Source: Nematopogon swammerdamellus
Taxonomy: Eukaryota > Arthropoda > Insecta > Lepidoptera > Adelidae
Assembly (NCBI GenBank): GCA_946902875.1
Contig: OX336340.1
Location: forward strand, 12,229,566-12,293,565
DNA length: 64,000 bases
Direction of reading: 5' to 3'
The first letter of the stretch is position 1; each line of letters starts with the position of its first letter. Shown here one piece after another: positions 22,880 through 34,500 of the stretch. The notes under the pieces are model-generated. The model was not told the DNA's origin and did not search any database. It was given only the letters and a program-made list of their open reading frames with translations. The position numbers and the translations under genes were made by a program.

Positions 22880-23256
22880 TATGGGACACTCGTCCAAACA
22901 AACCAAATGAGGCCAAACTCGAGGGCGTTACTAGTAACGGTTGAAGAGTTCCACTGTACACCTCCTGACTCCATCATCACACCCTCGTCACCAAGTGTAT
23001 TGGTAGAAGTATGGGACACTCGCCCAAACTAACCAAATGAGCCCAAACTCGAGGGGGTTACTAGTAACGGTTGAAGAGTTCTACTGTACACCTCCTGACT
23101 CCATGATCAGACCCTCGTCACCAAGTGTATTGGTAGAAGTATGGGACACTCCTCCAAACCAACCAAATGAGCCCAAACTCGAGGGGGTTACTAGTAACGG
23201 TTGAAGAGTTCCACTGTCCACCTCCTGACTCCATCATCAGACCCTCGTTACCAAGT
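22880..23256. repeat. 130-bp tandem repeat, 2.9 copies
   Basis: Units start at 22881, 23011 and 23141 (tatgggacactc...). Copies differ at only a few positions. No conserved frame runs through. It sits directly against the helicase remnant. Confidence 0.9.
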
Positions 23257-25030
23257 TGAAATTATCATAATATTGTATTGTCACGAGAACTCAATGTGTG
23301 TGCAAAGTTTCATAGAAATCGGTTCAGTAGAAGTAGTTGAAAAAGTTGTCGCAAGATTTGAAACAAAGATAGAAACAAACAAATATACGGAGTCAAGCTA
23401 AATAAAACCGTTTAATAATAAAAATTGCAAGCATTTAATAAAGTATAAGCAAGTTATTCTTTGTATTATTTAACTTAATAAATATGTTGTCGCTTAAATA
23501 CCATAGTTTTGTATTTATTTTAATTAATTTCGATACCGAGACGTAAGCCCAAAATGACAGTTGCCCATACATTTGGAATGGTTGATATCTTCTTTTGTTT
23601 TACGTAATCAGCGTTTCTTCGCCTTGATGCAAGCATGTAGCGTCTGCCTGTAAGTTCCAATTATGTTTGGAGATTCATTTTAGATAGAAAAGATAGAAAA
23701 TACTTTATTACTCCACAAACTATTTTATAGAAATAAGTACATTAAAACATTTACATCAGGTGCAAATGCGAACCTCATGTACCTATGCCTCGGCCTCACA
23801 TGTAGCGCTTTCAATAAAAAAATATAATTATTAAGTTTTAATTACGCGCAATAAGCTATGAATTTCGTTCGTTCTAAAAAAATGGGAACCTTGTGCATTG
23901 AAAATTGTCTAATTACTGAGAAGTGGATAACTCGAGTCAGTAATAACTAATATCAGATGAGGCTAGCTAAAAATTCAACTCGTGAATTTGCTTCTGGTTG
24001 TGATCTTTACAACATAAAATTACTCAATATATTAATCATATTCGTACATATGTAGACGAAAATAAGAATTGTAATACATTTTAAAACCATATAGCACACA
24101 TTATAAAGGAAAGCTACAACGTTTTATTTAAACACTGGTTTGTTTCCACATTTATGGATAAAGTGATAAAGTGTTTCCAAAAAATAACGTCACAGCATTC
24201 TCACACATGTTCATTAGTCCATGATTTACGTATTTCATACCATTGAGTTAATATATGAGCTAAAATTTCGAATGGAACAAGACACCCATAAATTTAATCA
24301 GTATCTAAGAGTAGGTAACGGACCCCTAGGCTCTGCTGGTCCGCTTAATCATTCTAAATAATTTAATTGAGTCCGTGCTGATTGCGCTTTGCTTTATAAT
24401 TGGAATAAGGATTTTGATGAGGCGGCGTATTATACTTGTATATATGTATAATACGTATATATGTATTATACGGGAATAATTTGTATTCCCGCTAATCCGA
24501 TGGCGTCCATCCACCTCGACGTTTTTATCGTCCTCGTATTTAAGAAAGCCACATTGTATCCTAATAAATAAAGCTAATTTCCTACGGCCGTGACTTCAAT
24601 ATATGAATCCTTTTAACTCGAGAACAAATTTATTGAGTAACGTCCTGTTTTCATCGTTACATTCTGTCACTTTTCAAGATGATTTCGGCTATAAATCATA
24701 ACGATACGTCATCGGCGGCCTGAGCTGTGCAAAAAGTCACGCGAATAATTCTCGTAGATCACGGTGTAGCTCAAAACTCAGAATTTGCCAATTTCTGGAG
24801 CATCAATCACGGTGATAGTCACATGCATGAGTCGTCCAACTATTTTGTCACAATCATAGACTACACCAGATCAGATACACTCAGCTCATTATGGTTGACT
24901 TATTTTATAGTTTTATCTGTATATGTGTGTAGACCTGGCATATTGTAGCAGGTGGGTCTTCGTGCCTTACTGGCTGCTCGATAGTTATCTTGATATTATG
25001 TCCGAATATTTTGCTAAACGTTATGGTGAG
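23257..25030. other. gene-free stretch
   Basis: 23270-23400 carries a string common in lepidopteran repeats (gcaaagtttcatagaaatcg). 23685-23770 looks like a minus-strand LINE tail (agatagaaaatactttatta). A small palindromic A/T run lies at 24430-24495. No gene. Confidence 0.35.
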
Positions 25031-25136
25031 GGTGAACAGAGTAATCGGTGTTGTGATGCAAGGAGTCTTGTAAATTAAAGTACAACACCGATTACTCTGC
25101 TCACCTTGATTGTCGGGATACAGCGTGTGGTATGTA
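25031..25136 (-). mobile_element. repeat F fragment containing a 24-bp-stem hairpin
   Basis: ggtgaacagagtaatcggtg (from 25031) pairs with 25082-25105 (one mismatch) around a 27-nt loop. The right side (tgtcgggatacagcgtgtgg) is the reverse complement of the start of repeat F at 51329 and 56702. The left arm is an extra inverted copy of the F motif. Confidence 0.6.
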
Positions 25137-25287
25137 GATAGAATAAAGCAGTCAGGATGAATAAATATTAAATTATAAATAAAAAAAAATCTCTATTTCT
25201 ATACTTTAAAACGGTGTCCGTGGTTTGTCTATTACTATGAAACGCGTCATCTCTATATTTTTTTGACCCTATTGAACCTTTTTTACC

Positions 25288-25335
25288 CACTATATAAGCG
25301 CCGGCGATATGGAGAGTCCTTTCTCATAGTTGACA
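25288..25335 (+). promoter_or_regulatory. TATA-box-like promoter candidate
   Basis: ctatataagcgcc at about 25290 is followed ~30 nt later by ttctcatagttg, a weak initiator-like match. No convincing ORF follows, so this may be a chance match or the start of a non-coding transcript. Confidence 0.2.
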
Positions 25336-25517
25336 GCTAATACAACGTATTTCGCTGAAGGTGGCAAGGGGGAACGTGGCAACGGTGCCAGAGTTAGGGG
25401 TGCCGAAGTAAGAAACTTTTCTGCATTATCATTCCAAACTCTACAATTTGAATACAATGACGTGAGTTAAGTATTCGTCGCATAATTTCCAACTGCCTGA
25501 CGACGTCAACGAACGTC

Positions 25518-25566
25518 CAAAGAGTTTGTATTACAAGGAGCGCAGCGACGTAATACAAACTCTTTG
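25518..25566. repeat. perfect 17-bp-stem hairpin, palindrome type P (copy 2)
   Basis: caaagagtttgtattac (25518-25534) pairs exactly with 25550-25566. The loop aaggagcgcagcgac is the reverse complement of the corresponding part of copy 1 (gtcgctgcgctcctt). Confidence 0.8.
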
Positions 25567-26305
25567 CGAACGTCATAAAAAAGGAAGGATGACATTTCGT
25601 CATGATTTAGGTTCTGCAGTTCTCATACAGTATGTTCGAAAATTAAACCTACCAATCAAAGACAACATTCTGAAACATTTCACGGTTTTTACGATGAATA
25701 ATGATGCAAATTATTAGATTTGCATATGAGTCACAAAAGTAGGTATCTAATCTAAGTTTATAGTTAAAAATGTTATCCTCTCTATAATGTAGCGTCGTAA
25801 TAATGAGTTCGTTGACATATCCTGCGTAGAAATGAAATCAGTTAGTTGAATGTCCTTTTCTAAATTCCGCGGCAATCAAATTTGAATATCACCACGCATT
25901 ATATCGGATTCTGAGAACATTCGTCGATATCTGCGAGAACTAATGAGCTGCGAGTTATTTATATGTTACACTGGACGTCAATAAAGTTTATCTGGTCATG
26001 CTGGTCGGACTGGCTCCGTGGTTGGTTCAAATCAGTGGTACGTGGGACATGGATACGGCGTGTCAGTGAGACGAGTTTGCTTTGCTTTTATTTTTAACCA
26101 AAAACTTCTTTGTCACGCTCACTTGGGACCATTCATCAATCTCATGAGCGTTATAAAATGGGTGATTTGCATATCTTTGCTGAAAACCATTCAGTAATGG
26201 TTTATAAATTTTTTGATAAGTAATGAAATGTAAGTAAAACTTTAACATTTTATGAACTAATATTACAGACCAAGTATTCGATTAAACTAAACTTATATAA
26301 ATAAA
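25567..26305. other. gene-free stretch
   Basis: No recognisable gene or repeat. Confidence 0.3.
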
Positions 26306-26745
26306 AAAACTGGCCAAGTGCGAACCGTACACGCGCAACGCGGTTACCGCGCAAAGAAAAAAAAAAAGAAAAAAAAAAAACAAGTGTCTGGTACAATTAT
26401 TAACTTTTTTTTTATTTGTGTTGTCCGCCATAATACTATTACTTTAAAGTGAGCTAAACTTGTATATACCTATATATTATTGGTTTCTCGGAAACGGCTC
26501 TAACGATTCGGATGAAATTTTGTACTTAGATAATATAATTTTTTTCAAGTTTATTTAGATAGGTGTAGACGCCGAGTGAAGCTCGGTTACCCAGGTACTA
26601 ACACATAATCTGTGAAAATTTCAACGGCTAGCTATTACGGTTCCAAAGATACAGCCATCGGACAGACGGACAGACAGACAGGCAGACAGACGGCGGCGGA
26701 TGCCTTAATAGGCTTCCGTACGGAGTACGGAAATCTAAAAACGGT
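26306..26745 (+). mobile_element. repeat G, plus strand
   Basis: Starts aactggccaagtgcgaaccg and ends with the cagacagacgg run and cttccgtacggagtacgg. The same start and end strings define the copies at 45934 and 46419. Confidence 0.65.
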
Positions 26746-26811
26746 AAAGTACGAGTTAGAGTTAGGCCTCGAGTAATGGGTGTTCTGTAGGCACCGCAGC
26801 TTATTTTCAAC

Positions 26812-27238
26812 GGACTTCAAAAGGAGGATGTTCTCAATTCGATGATATGTTTTTTTTTTGTATGTTTGTTAAGCGATACTCTGTCAATTGTGGGCCGATT
26901 TTCGAAAAATCTTTTTTTGTTTGGTAGGTCATACTTGAGAAGTGGCCCCATATACATTTTATCAAATTGATTCAGCGGTTTTTTAAAAATCAACAAAAAA
27001 CTATGGTTTCTGGTTACCTTCAGCAAAACTTTTGATGTGGACTTTTTCAGAAATAAAAACATAAGCACGTCGATACCTCAGCACTATTACTGCAACAGCT
27101 CACAATTTTGCAGTTTGACACATGGCGAATAATTCTGTACCACTTCAACCGATATCGATTATTCGATTTCGATTTCGATTGTTCTTTTTTATGTAATATT
27201 ACTAAAAAGAATGAAATGAAAACTGTTTTAAAAAAGAT
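26812..27238 (+). mobile_element. repeat J-like 5' segment
   Basis: cggacttcaaaaggaggatg and ttctcaattcgatg match the starts of the J elements at 32947 and 57489. The rest is diverged. Confidence 0.5.
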
Positions 27239-27546
27239 AAAACGGACTTAAAAAAAAATTGAACTAAAAAGTATTAAATAATATTTTGAAATTTTCTCTG
27301 GCATTGTATTGAAATATATGAACCGATATTGTGATTCATATTCGGACCCTTGAGTTGAAGGCGGTACAAAAGCACACCTGAAAATTTATAGATGGACACC
27401 TTTTGTACTTTTGTACCGCCTTCAACTCAAGGGTCCAAATATGAATCATAATATCGATTCATTTAATTCAACACAATGACAGAGAAAATTTCAAAATATT
27501 ATTTAATACTCTCTAGTTCTAGATTTTTTTTTGGAAGTCGGTTTTA
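27239..27546. mobile_element. foldback element with ~135-bp arms
   Basis: 27239-27372 and 27410-27546 are long, slightly imperfect inverted copies. Each outer end reads (c/g)gactt.aaaaaa and each inner end ttgagttgaaggcggtac; the loop is ~37 nt. Non-coding. The inner motif also appears in the J elements and at 47964. Confidence 0.8.
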
Positions 27547-27777
27547 TGTTTTTATTTTTATTTATTTGTTTATAAGCACAGTCATGTGAACAGATTATCG
27601 TCATTACTGCCTAACTAGACAAAACCTCTTCTAGGGCTTGCATTATATATATTATATAATTATATTTTACAATCATATTATTATCTATCAATCTACCCAC
27701 AGAGTAACGAACGCGCCCCCCTCTGCGCGTGCCTCTCTCTAGAGGCGAAAGTAATAATATTTGAAACCCATTATCAG

Positions 27778-28078
27778 TCAGACAGTCAGCGTGTAAGCGT
27801 CCACTGCCATAGCCTCTCCAATTTTCCTCCAGTCCTCCCGGCCTTCAGCGTACTTGATGTCGTCGTCCCACCTGGCGAGTGGTCTTCCCACACTCAGTTT
27901 TCCTGTCCACGGCCGCCAGTGTAGGACACGGTTACTCCAACGACCGTCGTCTCTTCGGCTAGCGTGCCCAGCCCACTGCCACTTCAGTTTAGCCACCCGG
28001 TGTTCAATATCTACTACTTTGGTGCGTCGGCGGATTGCCTCGTTAGGCACCATATCACGTAGCAAGTTAGGCACACGC
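27778..28078 (-). pseudogene. RTE-type LINE ORF2 C-terminus remnant
   Basis: Minus strand reads MVPNEAIRRRTKVVDI, KLKWQWAGHASRRDDGRWS, VGRPLARWDDDIKYAEG, DWRKIGEAM and a stop. This is the tail region found downstream of the polymerase in RTE-clade endonuclease-reverse transcriptases (IRRRTKV.D....LKW.WAGH..R..D.RW). The frame runs on to 28323, but beyond about 28078 it leaves the family, so the copy is 5'-truncated. A plus-strand relative with frameshifts is at 53806-54062, and a scrap at 20816. Confidence 0.8.
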
Positions 28079-28106
28079 ACATACACTACATATATCTGCA
28101 CCTGCC

Positions 28107-28207
28107 GATTAACCGTTCGGAACCGGTGTAAAACTGTATGCCCCTTCCCTTGCCCCTTACGACGGGTGGTAGGCTCAAATTGTAGCCGACTGGGTTGGTA
28201 CAACAGT
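28107..28207 (+). mobile_element. SINE B core fragment, plus strand
   Basis: aaccgttcggaaccggtgta, then cccttgccccttac and ggtggtaggctcaaattg: the pre-core and core of SINE B as in the copy at 51668. Confidence 0.65.
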
Positions 28208-28284
28208 ATTGGACTGGAGAAATTGTACCTAGTGAAAATTCTAAAAGTAAAACAACAAATAATACAAGCTGACCAGTTAGGTAC

Positions 28285-28335
28285 GTGGTGGTACGGAACC
28301 CTCGGTGCGCGAGCCCGACTCACACTTGGCCGCTT
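28285..28335 (-). mobile_element. repeat G/H terminal fragment, minus strand
   Basis: ggtacggaaccctcggtgcg and the following ~25 bp are the reverse complement of the repeat G/H start, like the end at 29848-29893. Confidence 0.55.
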
Positions 28336-28502
28336 ATTTCAATATTCCTTTACCTTTTTTCCATAGTAAATTCATTTGATCTTCTGACATACTCTCTTCC
28401 AGGGCTACCAAGTATTCGACCCTTAATGAAATGGAACCTATTTTACTTATTCATCAATGTTGATTTTAGCAGTTACAAATTTTTTTTTCTAATATTTTTT
28501 TT

Positions 28503-29893
28503 AGGGTTCCGTACCTCAAAAGAGGAAAAAGCGGAACCCTTATAGGATCACTTCGTTGTCCTAATGTCAGTCTGTCAAGACCCTTTTTCTCTGGAACGCG
28601 AAGAGGTATGAAGTTGAAATTAATAAGGCCTGCGTTCCCTTGGAGTTGTAAAAAATTCAATCTTCTAAGTCAACGCAATCACAAGATACGGCCATTTATG
28701 TCACATATTTTGCTACTGGGAAATCAAATCAAAACCTATATGGTACTTTCCTAGACCTAGAATGATAAAATTTGGTAAGAAGAAAGTTTTCACAGCACAC
28801 TTAAAGGGAAAAATGCGAAAATAGTTAATTTGTAATTATATCACATAAAAAAAATTTTACTTGTTTTGTATGTCAAGATCCTTTTACTCAGGACCGGGTC
28901 AAGGTATCAAGTTCGAATTAATACAAAATACTTACGTCTACCATTGCTTAGAGGTGTAGGAAACTCAAGCTTCTAAATTAACACAATCAAAAGATACGGG
29001 TATTTATGTTATATTTTGATACTCACAAACTCGCTCAAAACAAATCAAAACCTATAGGGTACTTTCCGTTGACCTAGAATCATAAAATTAAGTAAGAAGC
29101 AAAATTTCACAACAAAAATAAAGGAAAAAATCCGAAAATTGTAAATTGATAGTTATATCACATAAAAAAAAGTTTACATGTTTTATATGTGAAGACCATT
29201 TTTCTCAGGAACGGGTCAAGGTATCAAGTTCAAATTAATACAAAATACTAACGTCTACGATTGCTTAGAGGTGCAGGAAACTCAAGCTTCTGAAATAACA
29301 CAATCAAAAGATACGGGTATTTATGTTATGTACTCACAAACTCACTCAAAACAAATCAAAACCTATAGGGTATTTTCCGTTGACATAGAATCATAAAATT
29401 CAGTAAGAAGCAAGGTCTCACAACACCATAAAGGAAAAAATCCGAAAATTGTAAATTCATAGTTATATCACATAAAAGTTTACTTGTTTTGTGTGTCAAG
29501 ACCATTTTTCTCGGGAAAGGGTCAAATTCAAATTAATACAAAATACTAACGTCTACAATCGCTTAAGGGTGTAGGAAACTCAAGCTTCTAAAAGTTTTAC
29601 TAAGCCCGCCTTTGACCGTAACATCACCTAATGATGATAAGCCAAGACAACGTCGAAGACGGAGCACACCGATTCTATAAATGCCGATACTTAAAGATAC
29701 CATGTTGTAGTTATACGTTTCGGGGGAAAACTTAAAAGCAGATTTTTGGCCGTTTTTTTTCGAGTACCTAACTCGAAAAAAAACGGGCAAAAATCTGCGA
29801 GACTTGATTTCCGTGATGGACGGACTATCTACATACAAGTTTGTACGGAACCCTCGGTGCGCGAGTCAAACTCGCACTTGTCCGGTTTTTTTT
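28503..29893 (-). mobile_element. repeat H, ~1.4-kb non-autonomous element with internal tandem units
   Basis: The plus-strand ends read agggttccgtacctcaaaag (28503) and gtacggaaccctcggtgcgc (about 29848). They share an inverted gggttccgtac motif, and the right end is the repeat G start. The interior consists of ~300-bp tandem units; no ORF shows a transposase motif. Fragments of its left end occur at 37508 and 60311. Confidence 0.6.
28575..29592. repeat. ~300-bp tandem array, about 3.3 units
   Basis: Units begin at 28575, 28873, 29190 and 29496 (partial) with tcaagac..ttt.tct..gga. Each contains aaacctata(t/g)gg and gaaactcaagcttct-like strings. Spacing is 298, 317 and 306 bp; units are clearly diverged. 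Confidence 0.8.
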
Positions 29894-30567
29894 ATTTGAT
29901 TGTTGTGTTGGTTCGTAAGCTTTCATTACAATCACTCTCCTTGGTATTGAATTACAAAAAAAAAATCATCACCCGCTTGACCCGAGATTACTCTAGCCAT
30001 AACGCCCTTACACGTCTCTAGCGTGTAGTTTGTCTCTGGGTGGGTACTTGTGGTGACAGATACACAGGCAGACAGACGGACAGACACCGGAGTGTAAGCC
30101 CATAAAGTGTTCCGTTTTCCAACTTTGGTACCGAACACGCTCGGGAAACTGCCGCTACCCGACTCATCTCACATCCAATGTCCCAGAGCTATCTCACTTA
30201 TAAATAAATTACATGATTTTGATGTACAACGTAGATAAGCTTTCAGCACTCTCCGAAACCATTTTTTGCAGTCGCGAGTCTCAACCAGACCCGCGTCCAT
30301 TCTCCTCTTACTATGCTGTGTGTGTCTCTGCTCTGTGAGGACTACTCCATAACTACTTATGGGGCAGTTTAAAGGTTACCGAATTCATGTTCTTTTACCT
30401 TATACATATTTTGGTTTGGCCTGTCTCTCGTTTTTCCTCATAATAAAAAATGTGTCACCTGTCACCAATGTGTGAGTATAACATGTGCAGTTAGATTTTA
30501 TTGCCGAATGAGTATCCGCTTCACGTGCGCACATCTTGATAATAATCCGCGCGACAAAGAATAAGAA
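29894..30567. other. gene-free stretch
   Basis: Contains a cagacagacggacagac run (about 30070) of the kind seen in repeat G. No gene. Confidence 0.3.
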
Positions 30568-30715
30568 TCTCTACTTCTTATAAAAGGGAACGTCTGTCTG
30601 AATGTATGTTTGAAGTAAACTCGGAACCACTGAACAGATTTTGATGCGGTTTACACCAATGGAAAGAGTAATTCTAGATATAAAAACACGACTTGCCCCT
30701 ATAGATAGTCCTCCA
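30568..30715 (+). mobile_element. interspersed repeat K
   Basis: ctctacttcttataaaaggg, gtctgtctgaatgtatg, ccactgaacagattttgatg and ggaaagagtaattct follow in the same order as at 52158-52540. Confidence 0.55.
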
Positions 30716-30966
30716 GTCCAGGATTATGTTATTATGTATACCTACAATTGAACAACGACATCTCGCAGAAATCTATATTATATTGTAAACTCTACACACG
30801 CACATGAAGTACATTTTCTTCGATGTAAAAGGCAGGCTTATTTCAGAACGCAATCTCTTCTTACGACAATGTATTGGCATTGATAGTGCACAGATTTCCT
30901 TATTGCGTTCTCTTGGCTTGAGTGACAAATGATTTAATTAGTTAATGTGCGCGTAAATCTGAGCCT

Positions 30967-31185
30967 TTCTAGGTGGTAGGGTTGGTACCACCGCACTGAA
31001 TGAAATATCGTTCGAAGAGGGTAAGATGTAAATAGTTCGTGTTTTCCGTCTCAGTGTAGCCGGCACGACCAAAGGGAAGCATTGACATGACACCTACAGT
31101 ACTTCACCAAGGTGTTTATGGCGTGAAATTACGGGTCTAGTAGGTGGTGTAGCCTACCATGTCCAGTGATCATGTCAGGTAAAAA
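30967..31185 (+). mobile_element. SINE A, plus strand, diverged
   Basis: ctaggtggtagggttggtac, then gtgttttccgtc, ccggcacgaccaaagggaag and gtgatcatgtcaggtaaaaa. Some internal deletions. Confidence 0.7.
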
Positions 31186-31209
31186 ATATAACAATAAAAA
31201 ATTCGAAAA

Positions 31210-31302
31210 CTCATTTGTTGTTGCACCCGCAGGATTAAAACCTGCGACTTCTCGTATGAGAGTCCATCCGGTGCGGTAGCCGCTATGCTAGCTGCGCCTG
31301 AG
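31210..31302 (-). other. tRNA-like sequence, minus strand
   Basis: On the minus strand: gctagcatagcggctaccgc (A-box position), a variable-arm-like stem, then gcaggttttaatcctgc (T arm with a B-box-like core). Probably a SINE head of another family. Confidence 0.4.
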
Positions 31303-32946
31303 TCTGCTATCGTGCTCTGCGGGTCGGGCGGGTCGGGGTGCGTCGCGGGGTCGGCGACTTTTGCGGACGAGGAAAACATAAATATAATTATTCCGAAACG
31401 GCCATTTCACTAAATAATTCGGTTCGCTGTCTTTTGCGGTATGGTATCAAATGTCCTGGAATATAATATTATACCAGTTTTGATGTAACATTTTATTGTT
31501 GTTTTATGTCTGTCTATCGATCTGTCTGAATATCTATATGTTTGTCTGTCAGCTTATAACAGATAAATTTGAAAAGGATTGAACCGTTTTATGTACATGA
31601 TGTTTTTCAGTAATGGAATCTGGTATGTGCCATACACTGAACATGTGCCATACATCTGATGATGATGATGTGATGATATGTATCACCAGTCATCCATCAC
31701 ACGATTATTTTAATCCAAGGGGCTAAGTAGGAAATGAAAACTTCGCACGAGACGCGGACAAATACGATTCCGCCACACAAATCAATGATTTTATATCTTA
31801 AAGCCCTGCCGCTAAGAGAATGCTTTCCTGACGTCTGTCGTCGCAGTGGATGTCTGTATTGCCTAAAAAGCACAACAAGCTTGTGAAAATAGTACGAAAC
31901 CGTATAAACAATAGAAAATGTTCATAATTATCTTAGTTCGAACGTGCAGTTGCAGGAGGAAAACTTATTGCCAATCACTAGTTATGTATGTCTGACCAAT
32001 TGAAAGAACGTCAGGAACGCATTCTCTCAGCGGTCGGACTATAGAGAGGTGGATATGCAAATAATTTATGGACGAAATGCATTAGTTCTATAAAATATAT
32101 ATGTGGAGGACGAGACGAGTAGCACTTAAGTGCGGAGAGATGTCAGCGTCCTCTTGTCTTGTCTTGTTGTCTGCGCAGCTTCCTGCTGTGTGGGCTTCTG
32201 CCCGATGCTTGCTGTGTTGCTAATTTGTATATATACTGAGCGTCGAGAGAATTGTGTTAACTGTTAAGTGGTTATAGGAAAGTATGGCATCTGACATTTG
32301 GTCGTTAAGCGCCATCTCTTAGTGTGAACCTTCGTTGTCTCTGCAGCGCGAAGCGTTGTAGCACTGGTTATCGTATTTGCATGCTGTGACTAGAGGTCGC
32401 CACAGCGGTAATGCCGCAAGCTGAGTGGCGGGTAAGGGCTAGGAAACTACATATACATCACAACCATACAACCACACGTCATCAAGCTTACCTCAGATGC
32501 TCGAGCATTAATCACATCATACACACCCTCTCAACCTGTTTAGAAACACTCTAATACTATGCACCTACATACAAATCGCATGCACGCATACACCACACAC
32601 ATTCTCATCCTCTCTCACGCACGCACAGGCAATCTAGAACAAAAACATTATATAGGTATACAAGAAGATTAATCATCAGACGTCAGAGTTACCCAAATGA
32701 TCCGAATGTCACCAGTGGTTTGAACAAACAATGTCACCTATGAAAACAGCCTAGGGCCAATTTAGGTGACGGTGTGCATCAAATTACTCCATCTCGCGCG
32801 AACAGTGTTTAATATATTATTATAATGTAATCCGGTATGGGTGTCTGAGTCAGAATTTGAGTATAGGTAATTTCTATAGTCACGAGCCTTCATTTTCATA
32901 TACAAACCATGTTTAATGTATGTAACCTGAACAATAAACACTTTTT
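31303..32946. other. gene-free stretch
   Basis: A SINE B tail fragment (minus) lies at about 32826-32855. AC-rich simple sequence is at 32520-32630. A gatgatgatg run is near 31660. No gene. Confidence 0.35.
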
Positions 32947-33400
32947 AACCGACTTCAAAAAAAGGAGGAGGTTCTCTATTCGACTGTATTTTTTTTATAT
33001 GTTTGTTACCTCAGAACTTTCGACTGGGTGAACCGATTTTGATGATTCTTTTTTTATTTGAATGCTGGTGCTTCCCGTGTGGCCGTTGGTCAAGATCGGA
33101 TTGGAAAGCGAGGCGGATTTCGCCGACTAAATTAATAGCAAAAAATTACTCAAAAAAACTGTGAAATAAAAAACTATTTAAAAAAATATAAAAACTGCCT
33201 TCAAAAATGTATCAAATAAAAAAAAATCGAACCCTAGAGTTGAAGGCGGTGCTAAAGCAAGCAAAAATGATGCATGAAAGAAAACATGGGTGGATGATAT
33301 CTTTTGTCATTTGTGTAGCCTTCTTTAGCACCGCCTTCAACTCTAGGGTTCGATTTTTTTTTATTTCATACATTTTTGAAGGTGGTTTTTGTATTTTTTT
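32947..33400 (+). mobile_element. repeat J with internal palindrome (copy 1)
   Basis: Starts aaccgacttcaaaaaaagga. The 3' half is a palindrome: 33183-33257 pairs with 33323-33400 around ~65 nt. The copy at 57489 is co-linear throughout. Non-coding. The ORF at 33207-33464 is the palindrome read through. Confidence 0.75.
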
Positions 33401-33446
33401 ATTTTATTTTGGATGCGTACCTGCATGCATACGGACATGCCATCAA

Positions 33447-33632
33447 GTCGTATTCCGACAGTGAAAGCACAGCACCCACCACCATGTTTAGCAAAGTATT
33501 AGGATAATATACCTACTGCGTGACTTTGTGGAAGGACGGTGAGAGGTGGCTATCCTGTCGCCTTTTAGAGCGGCATCATGTCCTTATCACTAAGTCGCAT
33601 TTTACGAGATATACGGAAAGACATTTAATTAG
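33447..33632 (+). mobile_element. repeat F fragment, plus strand
   Basis: caccatgtttagcaaagtat and atcctgtcgccttttagagc match the F copies at 51329 and 56702. Confidence 0.6.
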
Positions 33633-33730
33633 AATTTTTAAATAGCGGGCCCCTACACGTACGGTTACCAACCGTATTTTAAAATAAAGTTTTTACGTTA
33701 TTTTAGGTCGTACTTCAAACTTTGAATAGC

Positions 33731-33771
33731 AATAAAGTACGCTAAAATAAAGTATTTTCGCGTACTTTATT
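33731..33771. repeat. hairpin, 18-bp stem with one mismatch
   Basis: aataaagtacgctaaaat (33731-33748) pairs with attttcgcgtactttatt (33754-33771) around a 5-nt loop. Confidence 0.6.
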
Positions 33772-34057
33772 CAACCTTAAGTTCAAACAATGCCTGATAT
33801 AAAACGTAAACTGACAGCACCTCATTAATCGAATGCAGCTCATCAGTTATAGTGTACCTAACTATTATAAAAAAAATCAAAACCTCATCAATGCTGAAAT
33901 TAGCATAGAGCACTAAAATATATGGGACGCCACCTGCGCCGACACGCTCGCGCCCTCGCATGTCGTGTCGACTGCCAGGAAAGCCGGCTCTGCTGCTGAG
34001 ACGGCCGCCCGCACCAAGCACTCCAAATATCAGACATTGACAAACATTCAAAATTAT

Positions 34058-34500
34058 ATTTTTATCCCTTTCGCTATAGAGACCATGGGTCCCATCTGTG
34101 AGGAGGGCACAATTCTTGTGCACGATTTAGGATCACGACTCTGCAGATCCTCGGGTGACTGCCGGACCCGGGCGTACCTGCTGCAGCGAATCAGCTTGGC
34201 GGTGCAGCGAGGTAACGCCGCTAGTGTCATGGGAACTTTCCCCTCGTCGGTCTCTTTGGATGAAATTTTTTATCTAGCAAACTGAGGCCGTTGAGGGAAT
34301 TGCTCTATGACTCTGGCGGTAGGTCAACCCGGATCGTGGTAGTCTCTCGTGTGGCTAATTATTTTTAAAGTTTGTTTATTTTGTTTTAGTTTAGGTAATT
34401 TTAATTTGATAGGTAGTTTTAGTTTCTATTTTAATTTAATTACAGTTAAGACAATTTGTATTTTAAAAAAGTACTCACATTTGCGATTTAAGAATTAAAC
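34058..34500 (+). pseudogene. non-LTR-like element C-terminus, QRIS motif (copy 2), with 3' UTR
   Basis: The best-preserved copy. Plus frame at 34058-34285 reads FIPFAIETMGPIC, DLGSRLCRSSGDC, YLLQRISLAVQRGNAASVMG, SLDEIFYL and a stop. The 3' UTR (34286-34500) matches the minus-strand copy at 50530-50777. The open frame can be followed up to 33965 but loses family resemblance there, so the 5' part is missing. Element class uncertain, probably non-LTR. Confidence 0.6.

Noticed and set aside
27854..28366. 170-codon plus-strand frame
   Set aside because: It is the complement of the RTE C-terminal remnant, which carries the real family motifs on the minus strand.
28575..29592. CRISPR-like array
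   Set aside because: Units are ~300 bp and diverged throughout, with no short identical repeat or unique spacers; the DNA is eukaryotic.
33207..33464. 85-codon frame
   Set aside because: Reads through the palindromic repeat J; the second J copy does not keep the frame.
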